DNA of 44,618 nucleotides from JANQIV01 sp050117315 (GTDB taxonomy: Bacteria; Bacteroidota; Ignavibacteria; Ignavibacteriales; Melioribacteraceae). The translations under genes were made by a program, and so were the position numbers. Within the stretch, counting starts at the first letter, position 1. The number at the start of each line of letters is the position of its first letter. The notes under the pieces are model-generated. The model was not told the origin of the DNA and did not search any database. It was given only the letters and a program-made list of their open reading frames with translations. Location of the stretch: contig JASFMY010000043.1 in NCBI GenBank assembly GCA_050117315.1, positions 1 to 44,618 on the forward strand. Direction: 5' to 3'. Below are positions 33,631-42,330 of this stretch, one piece after another.

Positions 33631-34200
33631 ATGCAATTAGCCCTTGGATTAATTGAAACCAAAGGATTAGTAGGAGCTATAGAGGCTGTCGATGCTATGA
33701 CTAAGGCAGCCAGTGTTAAACTAATCGGGAAAGAACTTGCCACCGGAGCATTGGTTACCATAAAAGTTGAAGGCGAAGTAGCAGCCGTAAAAGCTGCAGT
33801 TGATGCCGGGTGTGCTGCCGCTCAGAGAGTTGGTGAACTGGTTTCCTCTCATGTGATCCCGAGACCTGACGACAACATAGATGATATTGTTTATAACCAT
33901 TATACTAAAGATGAGCCGGAAGAAGTTGTAATAGAGGAAGTTAAAGAAGAAACCGCTGAGAATGATTTGTTCAGTGAGAATATTTTGGAAGCGGAACCCG
34001 AAGCCGCCATTGAAGAAGAGGAGCAAAAAGAAGTAAACCTTTCCGAACTTCCCCTGATTGAAGAACTTGAAAATATGAATGTTCACGAATTAAGAAAACT
34101 TGCACGGTCTGTTCCCGAATTCCCGATAAAGGGGAGGGAAATATCAAAGGCCAACAGGGAAACATTATTAAATTTCTTCAGGGAATTTTCCAATCATTAA
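33631..34200 (+). CDS. BMC shell protein with acidic linker and Rho_N/SAP-like tail
   Basis: A 189-residue protein. Residues 1-86 are a BMC domain (LGLIETKGLVGAIEAVDAM, VGELVSSHVIPRPD) with a different pore loop, ELATGALVTI, from its neighbour. Residues ~90-140 are a strongly acidic linker (many Glu, e.g. EAAIEEEEQKE). Residues ~145-189 form a small helical module (MNVHELRKLARSVPEF, REISKANRETLLNFFREF) like the Rho N-terminal/SAP-like fold often used to bind nucleic acids or proteins. Shell hexamers with long tails often use them to bind cargo or cap sheets; which applies here is unknown. Confidence 0.9.
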   Translation: MQLALGLIETKGLVGAIEAVDAMTKAASVKLIGKELATGALVTIKVEGEVAAVKAAVDAGCAAAQRVGELVSSHVIPRPDDNIDDIVYNHYTKDEPEEVVIEEVKEETAENDLFSENILEAEPEAAIEEEEQKEVNLSELPLIEELENMNVHELRKLARSVPEFPIKGREISKANRETLLNFFREFSNH

Positions 34201-34254
34201 TTTTCTTTCCTAATTAAACGGCTGTAATTCACTAACTTTTTTTATATTTGTTTT

Positions 34255-35166
34255 ATGAGAAGGAAGTTTTTATCAATATTGACGACAATGTTTTCGGCAT
34301 TTCTGCTCTGGATTTTTGTCTCACTTGATGGTGAATATTTTACTACTGTGGACTTTGATATTAAATTTACTGATATACCGGAAGGGTTTTCAGTATCTTC
34401 AGTTTCTAACGAAAAAATTAATTTGCAGATTAAAGCGCAGGGGTATACACTTGCCAAGTTTATTTACGGCCCGAAAAATGACTTTAATATTGTTGTAAAA
34501 GAAAATGAAAGGATGCAGAAAATAAACTTGTTTAATGAGCTTGACAACAACCCGTGGGCTACTTCGAGCATTCAGGTAAACGATATTTCTCCGACCAGTA
34601 TTGAATTTGAAGTTGAGAAGGTTGATACAAAATATGTCCCTCTTGAACCTGTGCTCAAGCTCGATTTTAAATCCGGTTACGGGTTAATTGGAGATATTAA
34701 AGCTACTCCTGATACAGTTAAAATAAATGGTCCGGTAAGCATATTGGCCGGTATAAATAGTTTAACTACAGTTTCTAAACCTGTTACGGGGATTGAGTCT
34801 AATCAAAAAATAGTAGCGGAAATTAATGTTCCCGAATATATTGAAAGCAATATTGCAAACTGCGGGATAGAATTTGAAGTGCAAAAAATAGTCGATAAAA
34901 CTTTTGAAGAAATTCTGATTGAAACAAAAGGAGTACCCCGCTCAAAAGAGCTGATTATATATCCTGCCAAAATACAGGTTATTTTAAGAGGAGGAATTAA
35001 TATTCTCGGACAGATGAGCAGTGACCGGATCAAGGCTTATGTTACTTATAACCAGGCTATTACGGATACGCTTGGCTCATTAAAACCAATTGTAGAGTTT
35101 CCCGATAATGTTGAATTTATCGACACCAGACCCAATAAACTTGAATATATAATAAAACAATTCTAA
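34255..35166 (+). CDS. YbbR-domain membrane-anchored protein
   Basis: A 303-residue protein with one N-terminal membrane segment (FLSILTTMFSAFLLWIFVSL) and then extracytoplasmic YbbR-like beta repeats. FDIKFTDIPEGFSV with VNLQIKAQG-like strands and RSKELIIYPAKIQVILRG are typical. In Firmicutes the YbbR protein CdaR regulates a diadenylate cyclase, but no cdaA is adjacent here. It is one base upstream of tmk. Confidence 0.8.
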   Translation: MRRKFLSILTTMFSAFLLWIFVSLDGEYFTTVDFDIKFTDIPEGFSVSSVSNEKINLQIKAQGYTLAKFIYGPKNDFNIVVKENERMQKINLFNELDNNPWATSSIQVNDISPTSIEFEVEKVDTKYVPLEPVLKLDFKSGYGLIGDIKATPDTVKINGPVSILAGINSLTTVSKPVTGIESNQKIVAEINVPEYIESNIANCGIEFEVQKIVDKTFEEILIETKGVPRSKELIIYPAKIQVILRGGINILGQMSSDRIKAYVTYNQAITDTLGSLKPIVEFPDNVEFIDTRPNKLEYIIKQF

Positions 35167-35167
35167 T

Positions 35168-35794
35168 ATGTTTATCACATTTGAAGGAATAGATTTTTCC
35201 GGTAAATCTACACAGGTAAAACTTTTATCGGAATACTTGCAGAAAGAAAATAAAAATGTAAAAGTCCTTAGAGAACCGGGGGGAACATTTGTTTCCGAAA
35301 AGATAAGAGAAATTTTATTAACCAAAGACGAAATTCATATGTCGGATGCGGCCGAGTTGTTACTATTTTCCGCAGCGCGTTCACAGTTGGTAAGAGAAGT
35401 GATTTTACCTGCCCTGGAAAAAAACTATTATGTTATCTCGGATAGATTTCATGATTCAACAATTGCTTATCAGGCTTACGGCAGAGGATTGGATATAGAA
35501 TTTACAATACAACTTCAGAAATTTGCAATTAATAATGCCCTGCCCGACATAACTTTTTTTATTGATATTCCTATTGAGGAGATTGTCAACCGCAGGCATA
35601 AATTTGAGCTGGATAGAATTGAAAGATCAAACGGGGATTTTTATAGAAAAGTACGTGAAGGATATTTAAAATTATATAAAAGCGAGGAACGATATATTAA
35701 AATTGATGGTACAAAGACCATTGAAGAAATTCATAAAATAATTGTAAAAGAAATTAAAAAACTCGAAAGCAAAAGGAATGATAGTCATGCTTAA
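35168..35794 (+). CDS. tmk: Thymidylate kinase
   Basis: A 208-residue dTMP kinase. FITFEGIDFSGKSTQVKLL is the P-loop (Phe replaces the more usual Gly after Asp), REPGGT the DR-like substrate motif, and SDRFHDSTIAYQAYGRGL the conserved dTMP-binding part; the DRIE segment lies near the LID. The enzyme phosphorylates dTMP for DNA synthesis. Its last codons overlap the start of the S41 protease gene. Confidence 0.95.
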   Translation: MFITFEGIDFSGKSTQVKLLSEYLQKENKNVKVLREPGGTFVSEKIREILLTKDEIHMSDAAELLLFSAARSQLVREVILPALEKNYYVISDRFHDSTIAYQAYGRGLDIEFTIQLQKFAINNALPDITFFIDIPIEEIVNRRHKFELDRIERSNGDFYRKVREGYLKLYKSEERYIKIDGTKTIEEIHKIIVKEIKKLESKRNDSHA

Positions 35795-37433
35795 AAAAGC
35801 TAAATATATCATAATTCCGATAATTGTTGTTGTATCATTTGGTTTTATCGGAAGCAACCAGGACCTATATTTCAAAATTTCAAAAAGTATCGACATTTTC
35901 GGCAGAGTCTATAAGGAAATAAGCATAAACTATGTTGATGAAATAAATCCTGAAGAATTCATGATTTCAGGAATCAAAGGAATGCTTGGTTCCTTAGACC
36001 CTTATACTGTTTACATCGATGAGAATTTACAGAAAGATGTAGACATAATAACAAAAGGAAAGTATGGAGGCATCGGCGCAACAATAGGTTTAAGGGAAGA
36101 CAAGGTAACTGTCGTTGACCTGCTCGAAGGATATTCGGCGCAAAGGCAGGGGATAATGATCGGAGATGTAATTACACATATAGATGGGATTAAAGTAGAC
36201 AGATCAAATTACGATGAAATAAGCTCCCTCATTAAAGGTGACCTGGGAACGGATATAGATTTAAAGATTTTAAGAGACGGTGAAAAAGAAACATTAACAT
36301 TTGTTCTCGTAAGAGAAGAAATTGAAATTAAAAATTTAACCTACGCAGGATTTTATCCGGAAGATAGCGACAATGTATATTTAAAGTTAAGCGGATTTAC
36401 AAGATCTGCAGGCAAAGAAATAGGAGACGCTTTAAAGAAACTTAACGAGCAGAAAACCGTTAAATCAATAATTCTTGATTTGCGCGGTAATCCGGGCGGC
36501 TTGCTGGATGCCGCAATAGATGTTAGTGAAAAGTTTTTGAATAAGGACCAGTTGGTAGTATCGGTGAAAGGCAGGGATAACATAGGTGAAACAAAATATT
36601 TCGCAAAAGAACAGCCGCTGGCAATGCAGAGCAACTTAATTGTTTTAGTTGACGAAGGCTCTGCATCTGCAAGTGAAATTGTTGCCGGTGCTATACAGGA
36701 TCATGACAGGGGAGTAATCCTGGGAACAACCTCATTCGGCAAAGGGCTTGTCCAGACACTTGTTCCGTTATCTTATAATACTTCGCTTAAAATTACAACT
36801 GCAAAATATTATACCCCTAGTGGAAGGTGTATTCAGAAAGTAGATTATTCGGAAAATAATAAAGTATTTGACAGCTCAGGTACAAATGCAAAACTTGAAT
36901 ATGAAACCGATAACAAAAGAATGGTGACATCGGCAGGGGGTATCGTACCGGATACAATTGTAACCAACGGTTCTGAATCATCACAGATTAAAAATTTATT
37001 GGCAAAAGGAATGTTTTTTAAATTTGCGACACATTATTTTAACAGCCATAAAGAAACAAGTATAAATGAATTTTCCAACGAAAATCTCTTCAACGAGTTT
37101 GAAACATATTTAAACGACCAGGAATACAATTACACTTCGGAAAGTGAAAGATTAGTTGACAAACTGAAAGAGATATCCAAAGAAGAAGATATTTATACTT
37201 CACTGAGCAGCCAGATTTCAGAGTTGGAAGCGATAATCGGTAAAATCAAGAGTGATGAAATGGATAAATATAAAAGTGATATTATTATTGAAATTAAAAA
37301 GGAATTGGCGGCAAGGATTGACGGCCGCAACGGAAGAATAATCGAATCGTTAAAATATGATAATCAATTTGATGTTGCACTGAAAATCTTAAACAATGAA
37401 CCTATTTATAGTGGTTTATTAAATTTTGACTGA
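35787..37433 (+). CDS. S41 carboxy-terminal processing peptidase
   Basis: A C-terminal processing protease of about 548 residues. A signal anchor (YIIIPIIVVVSFGFIGS) precedes a PDZ domain (GGIGATIGLREDKVTVVDLL ... QGIMIGDVITHIDG) and the tail-specific protease domain. The catalytic Ser is in DEGSASASEIVAGA and the Lys in TTSFGKGLVQT. LDLRGNPGGLLDAAIDVS is also diagnostic. I choose the ATG at 35787 because AAAAGGA lies at proper distance; an ATG at 35778 is possible. It acts in the periplasm. Helical C-terminal ~100 residues are unassigned. Confidence 0.93.
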   Translation: MLKKAKYIIIPIIVVVSFGFIGSNQDLYFKISKSIDIFGRVYKEISINYVDEINPEEFMISGIKGMLGSLDPYTVYIDENLQKDVDIITKGKYGGIGATIGLREDKVTVVDLLEGYSAQRQGIMIGDVITHIDGIKVDRSNYDEISSLIKGDLGTDIDLKILRDGEKETLTFVLVREEIEIKNLTYAGFYPEDSDNVYLKLSGFTRSAGKEIGDALKKLNEQKTVKSIILDLRGNPGGLLDAAIDVSEKFLNKDQLVVSVKGRDNIGETKYFAKEQPLAMQSNLIVLVDEGSASASEIVAGAIQDHDRGVILGTTSFGKGLVQTLVPLSYNTSLKITTAKYYTPSGRCIQKVDYSENNKVFDSSGTNAKLEYETDNKRMVTSAGGIVPDTIVTNGSESSQIKNLLAKGMFFKFATHYFNSHKETSINEFSNENLFNEFETYLNDQEYNYTSESERLVDKLKEISKEEDIYTSLSSQISELEAIIGKIKSDEMDKYKSDIIIEIKKELAARIDGRNGRIIESLKYDNQFDVALKILNNEPIYSGLLNFD

Positions 37434-37455
37434 AAACCGAGAAAAATTTTTCAAT

Positions 37456-37482
37456 AAGCTGCGTAATCACGTGGCTTTTTTT
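37456..37482 (+). terminator. Terminator after the S41 protease gene
   Basis: AAGCTGCGT-AATC-ACGTGGCTT forms a stem with two G-U pairs, followed by seven T residues, 22 bases after the stop codon. It separates the Rel-to-protease run from htpG. Confidence 0.75.
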
Positions 37483-37563
37483 ATGCAACCTATTTAACAG
37501 ATAATGAAATTTTAATTAGAAAAAATTATTTTTACACGTTATAAATTAGAATAAAATGAGGTA

Positions 37564-39480
37564 ATGAAAATGAGCGATATGAAAACAGAAACTGCAAAAT
37601 TTGAATTCAAAGCAGAAACTAAACAGTTGCTTGATATACTGGTTCATTCTCTATACACGAACAGGGAAATATTTTTGAGAGAATTAATTTCCAATGCATC
37701 CGATGCTTTGGATAAACTACGTTTTCAATCGAATAAAGGAACAGAGATCGTTGATTCCGATCTAAGTCTGGAAATCAAAATGGATTTCGATGAGAAAAAG
37801 AAAACAATAACGGTTGAAGACACCGGTATTGGAATGACACGAGATGAAATTATTACCAATATCGGAACAATTGCAAAATCGGGATCATCGGATTTTCTGA
37901 AACAGCTCCAGGAAAACAAGGAAGACGCGAACAACATAATTGGTAAATTTGGCGTTGGGTTCTATTCCGTTTTTATGGTGGCGGATAAAGTTACGATAAA
38001 AACCAAATCGTTTATCCCTGATGAAAAAGCTATTCAATGGGAATCAGACGGTTTGGGGACTTATGAAATTACAGAATTGAGCGAACCTAAAAAACGCGGT
38101 ACCGAGATCATTATTCATTTAAAGGAAGATACAAAAGATTATGCGGATAAATATAGGCTTGAAACAATAATTAAGAAACATTCTAATTTTATATCGTTCC
38201 CTATCAAAGTTAAAGGCGATCAAATAAACACTGTTTCCGCACTTTGGAGAGAGCCGAAGTCAAATATTAAAAAAGAACAGTATAACGAGTTTTATAAATT
38301 TTTATCATACGATAACGACGAACCGCTTGAAACTATTCACGTATCGGTAGATGCTCCAATTCAATTCAGCTGCATTTTGTTTATTCCCAAAAAGGATATG
38401 GACTTCTTCGGCTTTAACAGGGATAATTACGGCCTGGATTTGTATGTAAGAAGGGTTTTGATTCAGCATCAAAATAAAGACCTGCTTCCCGAGTATTTAA
38501 GCTTTGTTAAAGGTGTGGTCGATTCCGAAGATCTGCCGCTGAATATTTCAAGGGAAACGCTTCAGGAGGATGTTATTTTTTCAAAAATTGCAACAAGCGT
38601 AACAAACCAGATTTTATCTCACTTAGCAAAGCTTGTTGAAAAAGATAAAGAAAAATATATCGAGTTCTGGAAGCAGCACAACAAGGTTTTTAAACTTGGT
38701 TATAGCGACTTTACAAACAAAGAAAAATATGAAAAATTATTACGCTTCAACTCATCAAAATGTGAAAACAAGGATGATCTCATTTCGTTTGAAGATTATG
38801 TTGAACGGATGAAAAAAGATCAGAAAGAAATTTATTACAAAACCGGCAGCAGCAGGGACTCAATAAACCAGGACCCGCATCTGGAAATATTTAAAGGCAA
38901 AGACCTGGAAGTTCTTTATTTGTATGACCCGATTGATGAATTTGTAATGAGTTCGCTGAATAAGTATAAAGATTATGAGTTGAAATCCGTTGACCAGGTT
39001 GACTTGTCTTCGCTTGATAAATTTGAGTTTACCGAGAAAAAAGAAAAAGAAGTTGAAGACCTGTCAAAAGATGATTCAAAACATTTTGACAGCCTGCTTG
39101 CAAAAATAAAATCTTATCTTGGCGATAAAGTAAAAGAAGTAAAAGAGTCAAAACGATTAAAAGACAGCCCTGCATGTTTGGTAAATCCAGATACCGGGAT
39201 GTCGGCAACAATGCAGAAAATTATGCAGCAGATGAATAAAGATGTATCCGTACCGCAGTTTATTCTGGAAATAAACAAAGATCATGTTTTGGTGCGCAAC
39301 TTATTAAAGGTATTTAAAGAAAATTCCAATGATGAATATATCAAAAACGTATCTGAGCAGATATATGAATCGGCATTACTGCTGGAAGGTTATCTGGTTG
39401 ATCCGCATAATCTGGTAGGTAAAATAAATAAAATGCTGGAAGACTCAAGTAACTGGTATGTCTCAGTAAAGAAAATGTAG
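37564..39480 (+). CDS. htpG: Hsp90 chaperone HtpG
   Basis: A 638-residue HtpG. The GHKL ATPase motifs are LISNASDALDKLR, VEDTGIGM, GTIAKSGS and GKFGVGFYSVFM. The middle domain (NRDNYGLDLYVRRVLIQ, LNISRETLQED) and C-terminal dimerisation domain complete a full-length protein. It folds client proteins under stress in the cytoplasm. Two starts (37564 and 37570) follow the GAGGT; the second has better spacing. It has its own terminator at 39490. Confidence 0.97.
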   Translation: MKMSDMKTETAKFEFKAETKQLLDILVHSLYTNREIFLRELISNASDALDKLRFQSNKGTEIVDSDLSLEIKMDFDEKKKTITVEDTGIGMTRDEIITNIGTIAKSGSSDFLKQLQENKEDANNIIGKFGVGFYSVFMVADKVTIKTKSFIPDEKAIQWESDGLGTYEITELSEPKKRGTEIIIHLKEDTKDYADKYRLETIIKKHSNFISFPIKVKGDQINTVSALWREPKSNIKKEQYNEFYKFLSYDNDEPLETIHVSVDAPIQFSCILFIPKKDMDFFGFNRDNYGLDLYVRRVLIQHQNKDLLPEYLSFVKGVVDSEDLPLNISRETLQEDVIFSKIATSVTNQILSHLAKLVEKDKEKYIEFWKQHNKVFKLGYSDFTNKEKYEKLLRFNSSKCENKDDLISFEDYVERMKKDQKEIYYKTGSSRDSINQDPHLEIFKGKDLEVLYLYDPIDEFVMSSLNKYKDYELKSVDQVDLSSLDKFEFTEKKEKEVEDLSKDDSKHFDSLLAKIKSYLGDKVKEVKESKRLKDSPACLVNPDTGMSATMQKIMQQMNKDVSVPQFILEINKDHVLVRNLLKVFKENSNDEYIKNVSEQIYESALLLEGYLVDPHNLVGKINKMLEDSSNWYVSVKKM

Positions 39481-39489
39481 ATCTTAAAT

Positions 39490-39548
39490 AGGGATGTCTT
39501 AAAAGGTAACTAATAACGATTAAGATAAATTTCTTTTAAGGTATCCCT
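39490..39548 (+). terminator. Hairpin terminator after htpG
   Basis: AGGGATGTCTTAAAAG and CTTTTAAGGTATCCCT are inverted repeats with two mismatches around a 27-base loop, followed by TTCTTTTGTC. It starts 10 bases after the htpG stop. Confidence 0.6.
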
Positions 39549-39685
39549 TTCTTTTGTCTGAATAATTCCACAAAAGTATCATTTTATCATTCCAATTAAC
39601 ACTGTTGGAATAAATTAGTAATAATCATTTATAAATGCTTATAAGAAATTTGTCTTATGAACGGATTATTGTTATTTTTGACAAC

Positions 39686-39724
39686 TTAACAATTCCTTAA
39701 CATTAATTTAATAATTAGTTAATA
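39686..39724 (+). promoter_or_regulatory. Pho-box-like repeats upstream of the CHAD gene
   Basis: Four hexamers, TTAACA (39686), TTAACA (39697), TTAATA (39708) and TTAATA (39719), are spaced by exactly 11 bp. This is the architecture of PhoB/PhoP response-regulator sites; in Bacillus the PhoP box is a TTAACA-like direct repeat at 11-bp spacing. A TTGACA at 39678 overlaps the left edge. The last box ends 12 bases before the GTG start, so binding might overlap the promoter and could repress as well as activate. The regulator is unknown. Confidence 0.65.
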
Positions 39725-39735
39725 TTAGGCTTGCG

Positions 39736-41238
39736 GTGTTTGAAATTCCTAAAAATATAAACCAAAAAAGAATAATCGACACAGTTAGTCAACATTTTAC
39801 TATAGAGAGAGAGGACAATCTCACTGAAAATTATATCTATTTTGATACTTATGATTGGAAATTATTAAATAAAAATCTTCTTTTAATAAAAAAAGATAAA
39901 GAGTATGTCCTTCATGAAATTAAAAACAACAAAGAAGAAAAATTAGGGATTACCAAAATCCCCAAATCAGTATCGGATTTTCAAGGTGATCCAAAATATA
40001 ATTATTTAAAAAAGATAATTGAAAACCGGGCACTTCTCCGGTTTGTAAAAACCAGGAATAATACCAAATATTATTTGGTAAAGAATAGCGACGATAAAAT
40101 AGTGGTGAGATTCGCAATTGAAAATGTTAAAGTCATTGATTCGAAAAGGGAGATATTAGTTGGCAACTTTATAGATATCTCTCCTTTAAGGGGGTATCTT
40201 CAAGAAAAAAAGATATTTGAAGCATTGCTGTTGGAATTAAAACTCATCCAAATTAATATCCCTTTGATTAATAAAATCTCTGAAAAAGCTTCTTTAAAAA
40301 TAGGTGAATACACAAGCAAAATTGATTTCAAATTTGACAAAAATGAACCTATTAACGATGCCGTTGTAAAGCTCTATCTGTATTTGATGGAAATAATGAA
40401 AAAAAATGAAGATGGAATTAGAAAAAATGTTGACATAGAATTTCTTCACGATTTTAGGACTTCATTAAGAAAGACTAGAGCGGGATTGAGCCAAATAAAA
40501 GGAGTTTTCCCGGAAGAAGTTGTAGCGGAATATAAGGAGCGTTTTGCAGATATACAGAGGAAGACCAACAATGCCCGGGATCTTGACGTCTACCTTTCGG
40601 AAAAGTGTGATTATTATGAAATAACACCGGCTGAAGTTCATGAAGGGCTCGATGAGTTTTTTAATTTGCTCGAACTTGAAAGAAAAAAAGAACAAACAAA
40701 CTTAAAAAGGTTATTGTCTTCAAAGTTTTACAAATCAACTCTTAGCGACTGGAATAGTTACTTAAATAATTATAAACCGCCGGATGAAAATCTAGTAAAT
40801 GTTTTGGTAGCAGCTAAAATCTATATTAATAAAAAGCTTAAAAGCGTTATTAAAAAAGGGAAGAAAATTACTTCGAAATCAGCAGAAGCGCAACTCCACG
40901 ACCTCAGAATTGAGTGCAAGAAATTACGATACCTGCTGGAGTTTTTTAAATCTGTTTTTCCTAAAAAAGAAATTGAATTTATTATAAACCAGCTAAAGAG
41001 TTTGCAGGATTATCTTGGTGAGTTTAATGATCTTTCCGTTCACAAAGAAAAGTTAAAAATTTTTTTGGAAGAATACTCGGAGGATTCAAAAGAACCTATT
41101 ATGTTTGCAACGGCTGTAGGAGCGCTTATTTCTATTAAACATACAAGGCAGATGGAAATAAGAAAACAATTTAAAAGTAAATTTCATAATTTTATAAAGG
41201 CTGAAAACTTGAATAAGTTTGAAGCATTATTAAAATGA
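39736..41238 (+). CDS. CHAD-domain protein with degenerate CYTH-like N-terminus
   Basis: A 500-residue protein starting at a GTG (FEIPKNINQ). Residues 1-190 resemble a CYTH tunnel fold (NYIYFDTYDWKLLNKNLLLI) but lack the ExExK signature, so triphosphatase activity is doubtful. Residues ~200-500 are a CHAD domain, a helical bundle with conserved His and basic residues: EFLHDFRTSLRKTRAGLSQI, NNARDLDVYLSE, LHDLRIECKKLRYLLEFFK and LQDYLGEFNDLSVHKEKL. CHAD proteins bind inorganic polyphosphate and several go to polyphosphate granules. The Pho-box-like repeats upstream agree with a phosphate link. The ParA ATPase begins 12 bases after its stop. Confidence 0.87.
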   Translation: MFEIPKNINQKRIIDTVSQHFTIEREDNLTENYIYFDTYDWKLLNKNLLLIKKDKEYVLHEIKNNKEEKLGITKIPKSVSDFQGDPKYNYLKKIIENRALLRFVKTRNNTKYYLVKNSDDKIVVRFAIENVKVIDSKREILVGNFIDISPLRGYLQEKKIFEALLLELKLIQINIPLINKISEKASLKIGEYTSKIDFKFDKNEPINDAVVKLYLYLMEIMKKNEDGIRKNVDIEFLHDFRTSLRKTRAGLSQIKGVFPEEVVAEYKERFADIQRKTNNARDLDVYLSEKCDYYEITPAEVHEGLDEFFNLLELERKKEQTNLKRLLSSKFYKSTLSDWNSYLNNYKPPDENLVNVLVAAKIYINKKLKSVIKKGKKITSKSAEAQLHDLRIECKKLRYLLEFFKSVFPKKEIEFIINQLKSLQDYLGEFNDLSVHKEKLKIFLEEYSEDSKEPIMFATAVGALISIKHTRQMEIRKQFKSKFHNFIKAENLNKFEALLK

Positions 41239-41250
41239 TTGGAGTTTTTT

Positions 41251-42006
41251 TTGAGAGTAGTTTCATTGTACAGCATAAAAGGCGGAGTAGGTAAAACAGC
41301 TACATGCGTAAATCTTGCTTACTTATCTGCGAAAAACGGGTTTAAGACTTTGCTTTGTGATTTGGACCCTCAAGGCTCTTCAACTTATTACTTTAAAGTA
41401 AAGCCCTCCAAAAAATTTGATTCCAAAAGATTTATATACGGCACAAAGACTATTAAAAACAACATAAAAGAAACCGACTACGAAAATCTGGACATCTTGC
41501 CTTCGGATTTTTCTTTTAGAAAAATGGAAGTACTGCTTAGCGGGATAAAAAAATCAAAGAAGGTTTTAAGGGATAATTTAAAATCGTTCGGGAAGAATTA
41601 TGATTATGTTTTTTTAGACTGCCCGCCAAATATAACGCTTGTTTCGGAAAATATCTTTTATGCTTCCGATCTTATTTTGGAACCTTGCATCCCTACAACT
41701 TTGTCAATGCTGACTCATAAAAAACTGAATTTATATTTGAAGAAAAAGAGTTTCAAAGATTTGAAATTCTATTCCTTTTTTTCCATGACGGAAAAGATAA
41801 AAAAACTCCACCAGGAAATTCTCAATAAACTTTTAGGGAAGGGGAGATTTCTGAAAACACAAATTCCTTATTCTTCATTAGTAGAAAAAATGGGGATTTA
41901 CAGGGAACCTGTTTGTATATATAATTCACAGAAAGTTAAACAAATCGGCTACGACTCACTTTGGCAGGAAGTAAAGCAGATTTTTTCAAACGGTTTAAGT
42001 GAGTAG
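41251..42006 (+). CDS. Orphan ParA/Soj-type ATPase
   Basis: A deviant-Walker ATPase of about 251 residues. LYSIKGGVGKTATCVNLAYL is the Walker A with the signature Lys, LLCDLDPQGSSTYYF is Walker A', and YDYVFLDCPPNI is Walker B. There is no N-terminal HTH as in plasmid ParA, so it is a small Soj/McdA-like type. I start it at the TTG at 41251, with GGAG six bases before. No ParB or parS-like repeat is adjacent. Its only partner is the CHAD protein, so it may position the CHAD protein's cargo, by analogy with ParA-type ATPases that distribute carboxysomes and other bodies. That role is an inference. Confidence 0.9.
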   Translation: MRVVSLYSIKGGVGKTATCVNLAYLSAKNGFKTLLCDLDPQGSSTYYFKVKPSKKFDSKRFIYGTKTIKNNIKETDYENLDILPSDFSFRKMEVLLSGIKKSKKVLRDNLKSFGKNYDYVFLDCPPNITLVSENIFYASDLILEPCIPTTLSMLTHKKLNLYLKKKSFKDLKFYSFFSMTEKIKKLHQEILNKLLGKGRFLKTQIPYSSLVEKMGIYREPVCIYNSQKVKQIGYDSLWQEVKQIFSNGLSE

Positions 42007-42330
42007 AACCCAGACTTTAAAATATATTATAGCAAAAAAGACCGACAGAATGTTGCCTACCAGAAATTGGTCGTTTGTCACTTTATTATTCGAATGATCC
42101 AAGCGGGTGCCCAATTTTATTGCGCCGAAAAAAATAATTGCAACAGGCAGATCGTTTACCAGGCTGAATGTTAGAAAAGTTCTTTCCAAAATTCCTTTTA
42201 GAATTGAAAGGGTATTTTCCTTAAAGCCGTAACCTCTGTACATTCCTATTATTGCAAAGATCATTATCAATATTAATTCGCCTTCAACCAGGACAGCTAT
42301 TAACAAATTTAACTTAGAGTCTAAGTTCAT
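41995..42330 (-). CDS. Small membrane protein paired with SatD
   Basis: A 111-residue protein with three or four hydrophobic segments (LLIAVLVEGELILIMIFAII, LPVAIIFFGAIKLGTRL, VGNILSVFFAIIYFKVWVLL). FFGAIKLGTRL and the following polar loop recur in conserved bacteroidal membrane proteins of unknown function. It overlaps the SatD gene by four bases and overlaps the convergent ParA gene end by 12 bases. No enzymatic motif is visible. Confidence 0.72.
   Translation of the reverse strand: MNLDSKLNLLIAVLVEGELILIMIFAIIGMYRGYGFKENTLSILKGILERTFLTFSLVNDLPVAIIFFGAIKLGTRLDHSNNKVTNDQFLVGNILSVFFAIIYFKVWVLLT

Noticed and set aside
33336..34200. Carboxysome or Pdu/Eut operon
   Set aside because: None of the signature enzymes, pentamer or trimer shell genes are nearby.
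41251..42006. Chromosome-partitioning ParA with nearby parB/parS
   Set aside because: No parB gene and no parS-like palindromes are in the surrounding sequence; the only neighbour on the same strand is the CHAD protein.
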